DNA of 64,000 nucleotides from Ferrovibrio sp965278975 (GTDB taxonomy: Bacteria; Pseudomonadota; Alphaproteobacteria; Ferrovibrionales; Ferrovibrionaceae). The notes below the pieces were generated by a model that ran no database searches, was not told the origin of the DNA, and saw only the letters and a program-made list of their open reading frames with translations. Location of the stretch: NCBI RefSeq assembly GCF_965278975.1, contig NZ_OZ257126.1, positions 2,480,001 to 2,544,000 of the forward strand. Reading direction: 5' to 3'. Positions 16,282-24,283 of this stretch are shown here, piece by piece (position 1 is the first letter of the stretch; every line of letters starts with the position of its first letter). Both the position numbers and the translations under genes were made by a program.

Positions 16282-16554
16282 ATGACGACAAAGCCATCGA
16301 TGCATTCCACTTTGAAAGTGGACGATTCGCTGATTCAAACCCATGCAACAGTATCTTCGAGCGGCGTGAATCTACCTGCCCGCTTCGATGAAAGGGTACT
16401 TTCGGAATGGTGGGGTGTTTCGGTCAAGACGCTCCAGAACTGGCGCTCCATGGGTAAGGGGCCAAAGTATATAAAATTTCGAAATGGAATTGTTCGGTAT
16501 CGGCGTGAAGAGGTGCTTTCATTTGAAGCGGCGCTCGTCCGGGATCCAAAATGA
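16282..16554 (+). CDS. Small helix-turn-helix protein (AlpA/excisionase-like)
   Basis: 90 aa. Residues 33-85 form a MerR/excisionase-type winged HTH: 'DERVLSEWWGVSVKTLQNWR', then 'GKGPKYIKFRNGIVRYRREEVLSF', the classic pattern of phage and island AlpA/Xis proteins that read one helix and a beta wing. In an integrase-bearing island this is the best candidate for the excision or directionality factor. It precedes the Rep-like gene by 127 bases. Confidence 0.75.
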   Translation: MTTKPSMHSTLKVDDSLIQTHATVSSSGVNLPARFDERVLSEWWGVSVKTLQNWRSMGKGPKYIKFRNGIVRYRREEVLSFEAALVRDPK

Positions 16555-16681
16555 AAAATAACAAATCAGTATATGTGTGGATCTACTAACGCAAACTTTC
16601 AAAAAGGAGGGGGATTCTACTGGATGCTTTTGTGCGCACCATGTTGTGTGAACTATATCGGTAGACTCTCTAATTAAGATC

Positions 16682-17695
16682 ATGAACAGACACTTCGCAC
16701 AGTTTAAGCTCAATAAGCATCGAGAGCCGAACTGGACTCTGCGAGGGGAGGGTTTAATCCCCCGTGATAACGATATTGAGTTTCTGCCGCCTGACCCGCC
16801 GGGAAAATGGATGGGTAGTGATTCTTCGGATTGTGCTGAGGCTATAGTTGACGTTGAGCAAGAAGCCGATCGTGTTAATGAGAGCTATCAGCTATTCCCT
16901 GGGAAGGGTCGCTCCTATCACAATCCAGCTTTGGCATTGAGGGATGCTCGGAACATGATCCAAAGACTGGAGCGCGCCTTTGAACTCAATCTGAAACGGG
17001 GGCCTTGGGGGATTAATAACCCCTTGCTCCGTTCAGCACTCGATATCTATCGGTCAGGCGATGGGTGTTATGTGAATCCAGCCGCGCCCCTTCTGATGCG
17101 GCCAATCTTGGATGGTCTTCTCGCGCCGATGCTTGCGCGCCAGAACAATGCACAGAAGGTAACAATACTAACCGATGATTGGCTTACCTCGGTCGGATTT
17201 TGGAGCTTCGATAAGGAGACCATTAAGTCAGCCGTACGAGAAATCATGGGTAAGCGGCATGGTGTTTTCTCGATAGAGTTCGCGGTCTATCGAAATCAAC
17301 GCGACAGGAGGACGCCGTATCGTCCAATTGTGGCTTTTCACGTCGAGGGTATCGCCTGGGGTGAGGAAACCGAGCGGCAAAAGCGTGCAGCGAACCAGGT
17401 TCTTCCTCCAGGGCTTTTCTCAGCGCCTAGCGTCGTGCGGAAAGATATCTATGACCGCCGAGGTGCTATCGACTACTGCATCAAACATCCCTATCGCGTC
17501 TACAGCATTTACTGGTTCGCGGATGGTAGCCGAAATCATCAAGTCTGCGATCCGTCTTACCGTTTGATGTTTGAAATTTGGAAGGAATTTAGCACCGTCT
17601 GGTGGCCTGAAATGATGTTTGGGGTCAATGATGGTGAGGAGATTATGGAGCGTTTCAAAGATCGAGCGGCTAACATTCACCGCTGGAAAGTATAA
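16682..17695 (+). CDS. HUH-Rep-like protein, possible island replication initiator
   Basis: 337 aa, no signal or TM helices. By eye it has rolling-circle Rep features in order: a strand 'PYRPIVAFHVEGIAWG' with H220-x-E222 in the metal-binding position (normally H-U-H), then a helix 'ERQKRAANQVL', then 'GAIDYCIKHP' with Y265-x-x-K268, the usual Y-x-x-K of motif 3. No other family fits better, but the match is weak and untested. It follows the HTH/excisionase-like gene, which is a frequent arrangement in integrative mobilisable elements. Moderate AT content sets it apart from the metal block. Confidence 0.5.
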   Translation: MNRHFAQFKLNKHREPNWTLRGEGLIPRDNDIEFLPPDPPGKWMGSDSSDCAEAIVDVEQEADRVNESYQLFPGKGRSYHNPALALRDARNMIQRLERAFELNLKRGPWGINNPLLRSALDIYRSGDGCYVNPAAPLLMRPILDGLLAPMLARQNNAQKVTILTDDWLTSVGFWSFDKETIKSAVREIMGKRHGVFSIEFAVYRNQRDRRTPYRPIVAFHVEGIAWGEETERQKRAANQVLPPGLFSAPSVVRKDIYDRRGAIDYCIKHPYRVYSIYWFADGSRNHQVCDPSYRLMFEIWKEFSTVWWPEMMFGVNDGEEIMERFKDRAANIHRWKV

Positions 17696-17753
17696 GGCCT
17701 AAGTCCACATTGGTATCGGTGGTGACCGGCTTGTCAGCGTTCATATTGTCACT

Positions 17754-17852
17754 TAGTAGAAAAATCGCGCTTTCTACTAAGCGCCGGAAAACCCGGTCAT
17801 CGCGATGTCAGCGGAAATCCCGGCTGGGCGACAGATAGAAGCTGACCTTGCG
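17754..17852. repeat. Left copy of a ~100-bp repeat flanking the Cd/Zn resistance block
   Basis: Similar to 29522-29611 in the same orientation (shared AGTAGAAAAATCGC, ACTAAG, GAAATCCCGGC, GCTGACCTTGCG). It opens with a perfect dyad of 11-bp arms (17752-17762 and 17771-17781, 8-nt loop). The pair encloses 11.7 kb of metal genes. It may be the stump of an insertion sequence end; no transposase is present. The rest of 17696-17950 shows nothing further. Confidence 0.65.
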
Positions 17853-17950
17853 TTGTGCCGGGTAGGTATCAAGTGTCGACACCAGTGCCGACACTCTACC
17901 ATCGATGATCAAACTCATCGATGGGGCTGGTGAGACTTGGAACTGGTGCT

Positions 17951-18613
17951 TCAGCGCCCTTGGCGGACGGCATTGCGCACGCGGTCGGTAAGATCGCGCG
18001 GGCCGGCCACTTCCAGGCGTTCGCCATTCAGGAAGAAGGTCGGGGTGAAGCGAATCTGCACTTCCCGCACATCGGCCATATCCTGGTTCAGCAATGCGGT
18101 TATATCTGGATGCAGCCGCTCGGCCTTGGCGCGCTCCAGGTCAAGCCCGGCGATGCCCGCCACTTCCCAGGCCACATCCAGCGCCGGGTTGCCATGCATG
18201 GCCCAGTGCGGCTGCTGCGCCAGCAAGGCATCGAGCACGGTCTCGAACTTGCCCTGCATCCGAGCTGTCTCAAGAATCCGCACGGCCTCGTCGGAGCCCT
18301 TGTGAAACGGGGTATAGCGCATGACGGTGCGGAACTGGGTCGGGAATTCGCTGTGCAGGGCCTTGAGGTAGGGATGATAGGCGCGGCAGGCCTCGCAGGA
18401 GGGATCGAAGAATTCCACCAGTGTGACCGGCGCATTCCTAGGGCCGATGATCGGCGAATGTGGGCGGATCAGGGTGGATTCTTCGGCCGGTGGTGTGGTG
18501 GCTGCCTTGATCGCCGCTTCCTGCTCACGGCGCTGTTGCCAATAGAGGGTGCCAGCGGCGAAAGCGGTAACGCCAAGCGCGGAGACACCGATGATCAGGT
18601 GGCGGCGGTTCAT
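17951..18613 (-). CDS. DsbA-family periplasmic thiol oxidoreductase
   Basis: 220 aa from ATG 18613. It has an N-terminal membrane anchor or signal (7-25), then a thioredoxin-like fold with C73-E-A-C76 in 'EFFDPSCEACRAYHP', a helical insert, and the cis-Pro strand 'IRFTPTFFLNGERL'. It would oxidise or isomerise disulfides in exported proteins. It overlaps the dsbB gene by four bases, and both follow the P-type ATPase closely, so they belong to the metal operon. A redox pair there could protect cysteine-rich envelope proteins from thiophilic metals; that is inference. Confidence 0.88.
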   Translation of the reverse strand: MNRRHLIIGVSALGVTAFAAGTLYWQQRREQEAAIKAATTPPAEESTLIRPHSPIIGPRNAPVTLVEFFDPSCEACRAYHPYLKALHSEFPTQFRTVMRYTPFHKGSDEAVRILETARMQGKFETVLDALLAQQPHWAMHGNPALDVAWEVAGIAGLDLERAKAERLHPDITALLNQDMADVREVQIRFTPTFFLNGERLEVAGPRDLTDRVRNAVRQGR

Positions 18614-19068
18614 GAGCGGGGTCTCCCTGCGAAGCAAAGGCAGATGGTGATCGCTGCGAAAGCCGCCAGCGACAGATACGGAATCGGCAGGCCGAGAATC
18701 ACTTGAGCACTGTCGGTGCAGGAAGGGCCATCGGCGCTGCAGGGCATGATCGCGCGCGGCACTATCCCGGCATAGAGGCCGGCATGCCATGCGGCAAGGA
18801 GCAGGCCGGCCAGGGTGAGGGGCCAGGCATAGAGAGCACCCTGCGGATCGGCCCGCCACAGGGCAACGCCGAATACTGGTACCAGTGGGAACATTGCAAT
18901 GCGCTGATACCAGCAAAGCGTACAGGGCATCTGCCCGATGATCTCACCGATGAACAGCGCCCCCAGCGTGGCCGCGAGGGCAATCGCGAAAGCAACCAGC
19001 AGGGCGCGTTCGGCAAGTGGCGCCAGAGCGCCCGGCGGTCTGCCGGGCGGCGGTTGAGATTCTGCCAT
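18610..19068 (-). CDS. dsbB: Disulfide bond formation protein B
   Basis: 152 aa; the start at 19068 leaves five bases after the ATPase stop. There are four TM helices. C49-x-x-C52 in 'MPCTLCWYQR' marks the quinone-linked periplasmic site, and the second pair C110...C117 in 'IMPCSADGPSC' is the DsbA-oxidising loop, so both DsbB disulfides are present. It passes electrons from the DsbA-like partner encoded next to it to the respiratory chain. The longer frame from 19116 would overlap the ATPase and is rejected. Confidence 0.9.
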   Translation of the reverse strand: MAESQPPPGRPPGALAPLAERALLVAFAIALAATLGALFIGEIIGQMPCTLCWYQRIAMFPLVPVFGVALWRADPQGALYAWPLTLAGLLLAAWHAGLYAGIVPRAIMPCSADGPSCTDSAQVILGLPIPYLSLAAFAAITICLCFAGRPRS

Positions 19069-19072
19069 CACG

Positions 19073-21283
19073 TCAAGCTTCCTGTTCAGGATCGAAACGC
19101 AGCAGCCGCAGCGCATTCAGGGTGACCAGCACAGTCGCGCCGGTATCCGCCAGGATGGCGATCCACAGGCCGGTGATCCCGAATACCGAGGTGATCAGGA
19201 ATACTGCCTTCAGGCCAAGGGCCAAAGTGATGTTCTGCCGGATATTCGCCATAGCCGCCCGGGCCAGCCGGATTTTCGCCGGAATATCCGTCACGCGGTC
19301 ACGCAGTACGGCGGCATCAGCGGTTTCCAGGGCGACATCGGTGCCAGACCCCATGGCAACACCCACGGCTGCCTGCTTCAAGGCCGGGGCATCATTGATG
19401 CCATCACCGATCATCATCACGCTGCCGCTGCGGCCAAGCTCACGGATGGCTTCCAGTTTCTGCTCCGGCAGCATCTCGGCGCGGTAATCCACCCCCAGGA
19501 TCCCGGCAATGGCGGCGGCCGTGCGCGGGTTATCGCCGGTCAGTATCACGGCACCGATGCCCATGCCACGCAACTGGCGCATGGCTTCCACCGCATCGGC
19601 GCGCAATTCATCGCGCATCGCGATCAGGCCCAGGCTGCCATCGGCATGGTATACCACCGCCACAGTCTTGCCTTCCTGTTCCAGTGCGGCGGCGCGGCTG
19701 AGGCTAGGTTCGTCCAAGACACCGGCTTCCGCCGCATGCCGCGGGCTGGCAACCCAGGCTTCGGCGCCGTCTACAGTTGCCGCAACACCACGGCCCGGCA
19801 GCACCTTGGCATTGCTGCCGGGCAGCAATGCCGCACCAGCCTGTGCCGCGCGCTTGAGGATCGCCTGAGCAAGCGGGTGGCTGGAACCGGCTTCGACCGT
19901 GGCGGCCACGGCCAGAATGCGATTTTCACCGCTGGCGCCAAGATCGACGACATCGGTTACCTGCGGGCGGCCATGGGTCAACGTGCCGGTCTTGTCGAAA
20001 GCGACATGCGTAACACCAGCCGTTGCCTCCATCACCACGCCGCCCTTCATCAGCAGGCCGCGCCGCGCGCCGGATGAAAGCGCGGAAGCAATCGAGGCCG
20101 GAACCGATATCACCAGGGCGCAAGGGCAACCGATCAGCAGCAGCGCAAGCCCGCGATAGATCCAGGTATCCCAGGCTTGAGCGAAGGCCAGCGGCGGCAG
20201 CAGGGCCACGGCGGCAGCCAGCAGCACAATGGCTGGCATGTACCAGCGGCTGAAGCGGTCGATGAAACGCTCGGTTGGCGCCCGCGCTTCCTCTGCATCT
20301 TCCACTAGGCGGATGATACGGGCGATGGTATTATCGGCGGCAGCCTTGGTCACCCGCAGCTGCAGCACCGCCTCGGTGTTGATCGAGCCGGCAAACACCG
20401 CCTCGCCAGGCCCACGGGTTCTGGGCAGGCTTTCGCCGGTCACCGGGCTTTCATCAATACCGGAGGTACCGGCGATGATCTCGCCATCGGCCGGCACGCG
20501 GTCGCCCGGCCGCACCAGCACGGTCTGCCCCACGGCTAGGCTATCCGCCGGCACTTCCCGCGTTGCGCCATCCACCAGCAGCAATGCCGTCTTGGGCACC
20601 AGATTGGCCAGAGCCCGGATGCTGTCGCGGGCTTTGCCGGCGGCCACGCCTTCCAGTACCTCACCGACGGCGAAGAGAAACACCACCAGCGCCGCCTCTT
20701 CAGACGCATTAATGGCTATGGCGCCTATGGCCGCTATGGTCATCAGGCTTTCGATGGTGAAGGGCTGGCCCAGGCGCAGGGCCGCAAAAGCACGGCGCGC
20801 CACCGGCACCAAACCAATCAGGCAAGCGGCAATGAAAGCCCAATTGCCGAATTGCGCCGATACGGAATGATCGACAATCCAGGCTGCCGCGAGAAGCAGG
20901 CCGGAAACCAGCACCAATCTGCCCTTGCCGGTATTATACCAGGGCAGGCCGCGTTCCTGCGGATCATCATGCTGATGACCGGTGCCGTGGTCATGGTGAT
21001 CTTCGTGAATAGCGGGCGGATTCGGCTCCGCTTGGCTCTTATGCGCGGCAATGCCGAAGCCCAGGCCGCGCACGGTCGCTTCTATGGCCTCCGGCGAAGG
21101 ACCGCCAGGAGCCAGCCGCAGGCGCAACCGCTCGGTCATCAGGCCGATTTCAATATCGCTGACGCCCGGCATGCGGCCCAGCGCATTCTTGATCTTTGCC
21201 GTGCATGAACCGCAATCCATGCCGGTAACGGTCCATTCGCAATAATCGCTTTTGCCGGTCGGCTCAGTGTTCAGGGAAGCCAT
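19073..21283 (-). CDS. cadA: Zn/Cd/Pb-exporting P1B-type ATPase
   Basis: 736 aa. The N-terminal HMA domain has 'GMDCGSC' (C24, C27), followed by a His/Asp-rich linker ('HEDHHDHGTGHQHDD', about 94-108), TM helices, the transport motif C386-P-C388 in 'LLIGCPCALVIS', the phosphorylation site 'DKTGTLTHG' (D430), 'TGDN' and 'MIGDGINDAPAL'. The last TM has 'LGLKAVFLITSVFG' and 'ADTGATVLVTLNALRLL', typical of the ZntA/CadA (P1B-2) branch. It pumps divalent Zn, Cd or Pb from cytosol to periplasm. A MerR-type operator lies directly upstream. Confidence 0.95.
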   Translation of the reverse strand: MASLNTEPTGKSDYCEWTVTGMDCGSCTAKIKNALGRMPGVSDIEIGLMTERLRLRLAPGGPSPEAIEATVRGLGFGIAAHKSQAEPNPPAIHEDHHDHGTGHQHDDPQERGLPWYNTGKGRLVLVSGLLLAAAWIVDHSVSAQFGNWAFIAACLIGLVPVARRAFAALRLGQPFTIESLMTIAAIGAIAINASEEAALVVFLFAVGEVLEGVAAGKARDSIRALANLVPKTALLLVDGATREVPADSLAVGQTVLVRPGDRVPADGEIIAGTSGIDESPVTGESLPRTRGPGEAVFAGSINTEAVLQLRVTKAAADNTIARIIRLVEDAEEARAPTERFIDRFSRWYMPAIVLLAAAVALLPPLAFAQAWDTWIYRGLALLLIGCPCALVISVPASIASALSSGARRGLLMKGGVVMEATAGVTHVAFDKTGTLTHGRPQVTDVVDLGASGENRILAVAATVEAGSSHPLAQAILKRAAQAGAALLPGSNAKVLPGRGVAATVDGAEAWVASPRHAAEAGVLDEPSLSRAAALEQEGKTVAVVYHADGSLGLIAMRDELRADAVEAMRQLRGMGIGAVILTGDNPRTAAAIAGILGVDYRAEMLPEQKLEAIRELGRSGSVMMIGDGINDAPALKQAAVGVAMGSGTDVALETADAAVLRDRVTDIPAKIRLARAAMANIRQNITLALGLKAVFLITSVFGITGLWIAILADTGATVLVTLNALRLLRFDPEQEA

Positions 21284-21338
21284 CTGCTTGTCCTGCCCAA
21301 GGGGTGAGACTTGGAGGCTTGAGCCTCAATGTCCCACC

Positions 21339-21369
21339 AGCCTAATACCTATAGCCGTTATAGGTTCAA
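21339..21369 (-). promoter_or_regulatory. MerR-type promoter/operator of the ATPase gene
   Basis: Reading leftward: TTGAAC (21369-21364), 19-bp spacer, TAGGCT (21344-21339). The spacer contains the perfect dyad ACCTATA-N5-TATAGGT (21347-21365). The overlong 19-bp spacer with a central dyad is the signature of MerR/ZntR/CadR-activated promoters. Confidence 0.88.
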
Positions 21370-21397
21370 GGGCCTCATCCTGCCGATTGTAGGCGCG

Positions 21398-21862
21398 CTA
21401 AAGCTTCCTGCGCCGTGCGCCGGCCTTGGCGCCGCCATGGTCGTGAAATTGGCAATGCTGATGGGAAAAGTCGGCCAGGGTTTCGATGATGCGGCAATCG
21501 GCAATGCGGCCACGGCCACAGGCACGAACCATCCGCTGCAATTCCGCCCGCATGCCCTGCAATTGCTTGAGGCGGCGCTCGATCTCCTCAAGATGCTTCT
21601 GCGCCACCCGGTCCACTGCCGCACAGGATTGCTCAGGCTTGTCAGCCAATGTCACCAGTTCGCGGATATCATCGAGCGAGAAGCCAAGGTCGCGGGCATG
21701 GCGGATGAATTGCAGCCGCTGTAGATGCGCCTCGCCGTAGCGACGCTGGTTGCCGCCGGTGCGCGGCGGCTGCGGCAGGAGGCCGGCCTGCTCGTAGTGG
21801 CGCACGATCTGCACCGAGCAGCCGCTCTGCTCCGCCAGTTTCCCGATCGCCATTTCCATCAT
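21398..21862 (-). CDS. cadR: MerR-family metal sensor, CadR/PbrR-like
   Basis: 154 aa or slightly fewer (ATG 21862, 21859 or 21853). Winged HTH 'AIGKLAEQSGCSVQIVRHYE' and 'PPRTGGNQRRYGEAHLQRL', long dimer helix, and metal ligands in the expected places: Cys in 'KPEQSCAAVD' (about position 77) and the pair in 'RACGRGRIADCRIIETL'. The tail 'FSHQHCQFHDHGG' is His-rich as in CadR. It activates the ATPase promoter 30-60 bases downstream of its own stop and probably the divergent promoter at 21888. The assignment to Cd/Pb/Zn rather than Cu rests on the Cys pattern and the target genes. Confidence 0.9.
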   Translation of the reverse strand: MMEMAIGKLAEQSGCSVQIVRHYEQAGLLPQPPRTGGNQRRYGEAHLQRLQFIRHARDLGFSLDDIRELVTLADKPEQSCAAVDRVAQKHLEEIERRLKQLQGMRAELQRMVRACGRGRIADCRIIETLADFSHQHCQFHDHGGAKAGARRRKL

Positions 21863-21887
21863 CGTGGGTTCCCTCGGAATTCTGCTT

Positions 21888-21918
21888 GAAGCTATAACTA
21901 TTGTAGGATGTAGGTTAT
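21888..21918 (+). promoter_or_regulatory. Second MerR-type promoter, divergent from cadR
   Basis: TTGAAG (21888-21893), 19-bp spacer with imperfect dyad CTATAACTATTGTAG, TAGGTT (21913-21918), pointing towards 22152 and czcCBA. The leader to the first gene is long (234 bp) and otherwise shows no gene. A conventional TTGACT...TATCGA pair closer to 22152 could also serve. It is weaker than the ATPase operator. Confidence 0.6.
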
Positions 21919-22151
21919 CGGCAGCTTCCCCGAATCACAAGCGGAAAGGGTGATCGGAATGCCGGGCGAAATTGGAACGGTGGTGAGTGATCTGCCGTAT
22001 TGCTGCTTAGCCTCACGCAGCTGTGATGCTGCGAAAACAGGCAGTTCGACCTGTACATTGTTACGGCGGCAAAGCGCCGCAGGCGATGTACTTGCAAATG
22101 ATTTTGACTTTCGCCATCTTCGCTGCGTATCGACAACCATATGGAGGATGA

Positions 22152-22523
22152 ATGAAACGCTTTGCAGTTATGGCCGCAGCAGCAACGCTGGCATTCGCGG
22201 TATCGGCCCAGGCCGATGAGGCGAAATATGGCGGCCAAGTGAAGAAGATCGGCAATTACGAGGGTGAATTGGTGGTGAAGGGCAGTGATGTGCTGCTCTA
22301 TGTCATCAAGGACCACAAGCCGATGCAGCCCACAGGCAATATGGCGGCGGCCGTGAAGCTGTTCGTCAATAATGCCGAAAGCAGCGTCGAACTGAAACCT
22401 TCGGGTGACAAGCTGGCCGGCAAGGCTGGCGCGCCACTTTCGGGTGCGGTTCGGGCCATGGCCACTCTTTCCGAGGGCGGCAAGGAAGTCGGCAAGGCGC
22501 AGTATAGCCTTACCGCCAAGTAG
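22152..22523 (+). CDS. Small periplasmic protein of the metal block
   Basis: 123 aa. GGAGG lies directly upstream. A clear Sec signal (1-21, ending 'AVSAQA') precedes a compact beta-rich domain ('YEGELVVKGSDVLLYVIKDHKPM', 'SSVELKPSGDKLAGKAG', 'GGKEVGKAQYSLTAK'). No Cys; few His/Met. I do not recognise a named family, but similar small exported proteins accompany RND metal pumps, where CusF- or CzcE-like roles as periplasmic binders are known. It is the first gene of the rightward czc transcript. Confidence 0.75.
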   Translation: MKRFAVMAAAATLAFAVSAQADEAKYGGQVKKIGNYEGELVVKGSDVLLYVIKDHKPMQPTGNMAAAVKLFVNNAESSVELKPSGDKLAGKAGAPLSGAVRAMATLSEGGKEVGKAQYSLTAK

Positions 22524-22556
22524 TCCTAATCTATTAGCGCAGAACCAAGAAACCCC

Positions 22557-22934
22557 ATGACCCAGGCAATCGCAGCATACAAGCGCAAAGGCCGGCTTTT
22601 TGCCGCGCTTATTGCCATGTCTGCGCTCCTGTTCACGGCGTTGTTTGGTTCCTGGCATGCGGAAATCGCCGCAGCCAATGCAACGCAACTCGTTGCTGTT
22701 GCCGCCCAATCCGATGCCACCATGTCGGATGTTGATGCGGGTGACGAGATACCCGCTCCCGTGAAGCTCGCGCTGGATTGCGCCTTCCATTGCGATCAGC
22801 ATGGCCGTGCCATGCCGCCGCAATTGCGCGTGGAGATCGCGGGTTTTCCGCCGGCCGAGCCTGTGCTCAGCCTGCGCGATGCTGGCACCGATCTTGGCCT
22901 GATTTATGGCCTGCTAGAACCTCCGAAAGCCTGA
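22557..22934 (+). CDS. Membrane-anchored Cys/His protein upstream of czcCBA
   Basis: 125 aa. One N-terminal TM or uncleaved signal (about 14-33), an Ala-rich linker, then the motif 'LDCAFHCDQHGRAMPPQ' (C-x3-C-D-Q-H), a plausible metal site on the periplasmic side. It resembles the short CzcI/CnrY-type or DUF2946-like proteins that precede czcC genes, but identity to any one family is uncertain. 33 bases separate it from the upstream periplasmic gene and 68 from czcC. Confidence 0.65.
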   Translation: MTQAIAAYKRKGRLFAALIAMSALLFTALFGSWHAEIAAANATQLVAVAAQSDATMSDVDAGDEIPAPVKLALDCAFHCDQHGRAMPPQLRVEIAGFPPAEPVLSLRDAGTDLGLIYGLLEPPKA

Positions 22935-23002
22935 TTCCCCGAGCCTGAACGTCCTGGCGCTCCACGCGCCTGCTACCCGTATTTTGTTCGAGGGAACAGA
23001 AA

Positions 23003-24271
23003 ATGCGTCTCCCCCTGCTTGCGCTCGCCATGATGGTGGGCCTGGCCAAGCCTTTGGCCGCGCAAACGCCTATGCAGATCGTCCCTGGCAACAGCCATGT
23101 GGTGCGGATCGGCAGCCTTGAAGAAGCCCTGCGTGTTGGCGAAGAGAATTCGCCGCGCCTGCGTGCTGCCGAAGCCCGGCGGGAAGCCGCTGGCGGTGAT
23201 CGCTTGCAGGCCGAGGCCCGGCCGAACCCGGAATTGTTCGTCGATGCTGATAACTTCGCCGGCAGCAAAGGCTATCGTGGCAGCCGCAATATTGAGGTTG
23301 CAGCCGGCATTTCGCAGACCATCGAGATGGGCGGCAAGCGTGAGGCGCGGATCGGCTTTGCCGATGCCGGTCTGGCGCTGGCTGGCATTGAACGGGATGT
23401 CGATCAGCTAAGTCTGCGCGAGGAAATCGCGCGCGGCTATGTGCAGGCGCTTTATGCCGCGCGTGTTGTCGTGCTGGAAGCGGATCGGCTGAAGAATGCC
23501 GAGGCGCTGGCCGGCGCGGTGCGCGAGCGGGTGCAGAATGGCCGTGAGCCACCCTTCCAGGCACGCAAGAGCGAGATTGCCCAGGCCGCAGCCGGTGTCG
23601 CCAGCCAGAAGGCGGAGCGCGAATATGCCGCTGCCCTAGCCGGCTTCGCCGGTAGTCTGGGTGTGATGCGGGCGGAACTGGCCAGTGATGCCGGCTGGTT
23701 CGAGCGCATCGGCAGCTTGCCGAATGTCGGGCCTGATGAGGCGACGCTGCGGGCCAATCCGGATTTCAGCCGGGCGACTGCCGCAGCGGCCCAAGCACGC
23801 GCCGCCATTGCCAAGGAGCAGGCGGCGGCAGTACCCGACCCGACCCTGCGTGCCGGCATCCGCCGCTACAACGAGGATGACAGCAACGCTTTCATGGTCG
23901 GCATTTCAATTCCAATTCCGGTCTTCGACAGCAATCGGGGTGGCATCCAGCGGGCACGCCAGGATCTCGTTCGCGCCGAAGCGGAGGCGGATATGCTGCG
24001 GCTCAACCTGCTCGCCAGCTTGGCCAAGGCACGGCAAACCCTGCAGGCAGCGTATCGTGAAGTGGAGGCCCTGAGCCGCACCATCATTCCGGCAGCAGAC
24101 GAGACCTATGCCGCCGCCGCTGAAGGTTATGCGGCCGGCAAGTTCGGTTTCCTCGATCTGCTGGATGCCCAGCGCACGCAATTTGACGTCAAAGCCCAGC
24201 ATGCCACGGCCCTGCGCGATTACCACCTGGCGCGTATCGAACTGATGCGCCTCGCCGGCCGCACCTATTGA
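23003..24271 (+). CDS. czcC: CzcC-like outer membrane factor
   Basis: 422 aa TolC-fold protein with signal peptide (1-20, 'LAKPLAAQT'). Two OEP repeats: 'SLEEALRVGEENSPRLRAAEA' with 'RPNPELFVDADNFAG', and 'RANPDFSRATAAAAQARAAI' with 'PDPTLRAGIRRYNEDDSNAF' and 'SIPIPVFDSNRGGI'. It ends 'LDAQRTQFDVKAQHATALRDY', characteristic of CzcC/CnrC. It forms the outer-membrane exit duct for the CzcBA pump. 12 bases separate it from czcB. Confidence 0.93.
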   Translation: MRLPLLALAMMVGLAKPLAAQTPMQIVPGNSHVVRIGSLEEALRVGEENSPRLRAAEARREAAGGDRLQAEARPNPELFVDADNFAGSKGYRGSRNIEVAAGISQTIEMGGKREARIGFADAGLALAGIERDVDQLSLREEIARGYVQALYAARVVVLEADRLKNAEALAGAVRERVQNGREPPFQARKSEIAQAAAGVASQKAEREYAAALAGFAGSLGVMRAELASDAGWFERIGSLPNVGPDEATLRANPDFSRATAAAAQARAAIAKEQAAAVPDPTLRAGIRRYNEDDSNAFMVGISIPIPVFDSNRGGIQRARQDLVRAEAEADMLRLNLLASLAKARQTLQAAYREVEALSRTIIPAADETYAAAAEGYAAGKFGFLDLLDAQRTQFDVKAQHATALRDYHLARIELMRLAGRTY

Positions 24272-24283
24272 TCGGAGATTTCC

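Noticed and set aside
21898..22140. 80-codon reverse frame in the cadR-22152 gap
   Set aside because: No ribosome site or recognisable features; it lies over the divergent promoter region.
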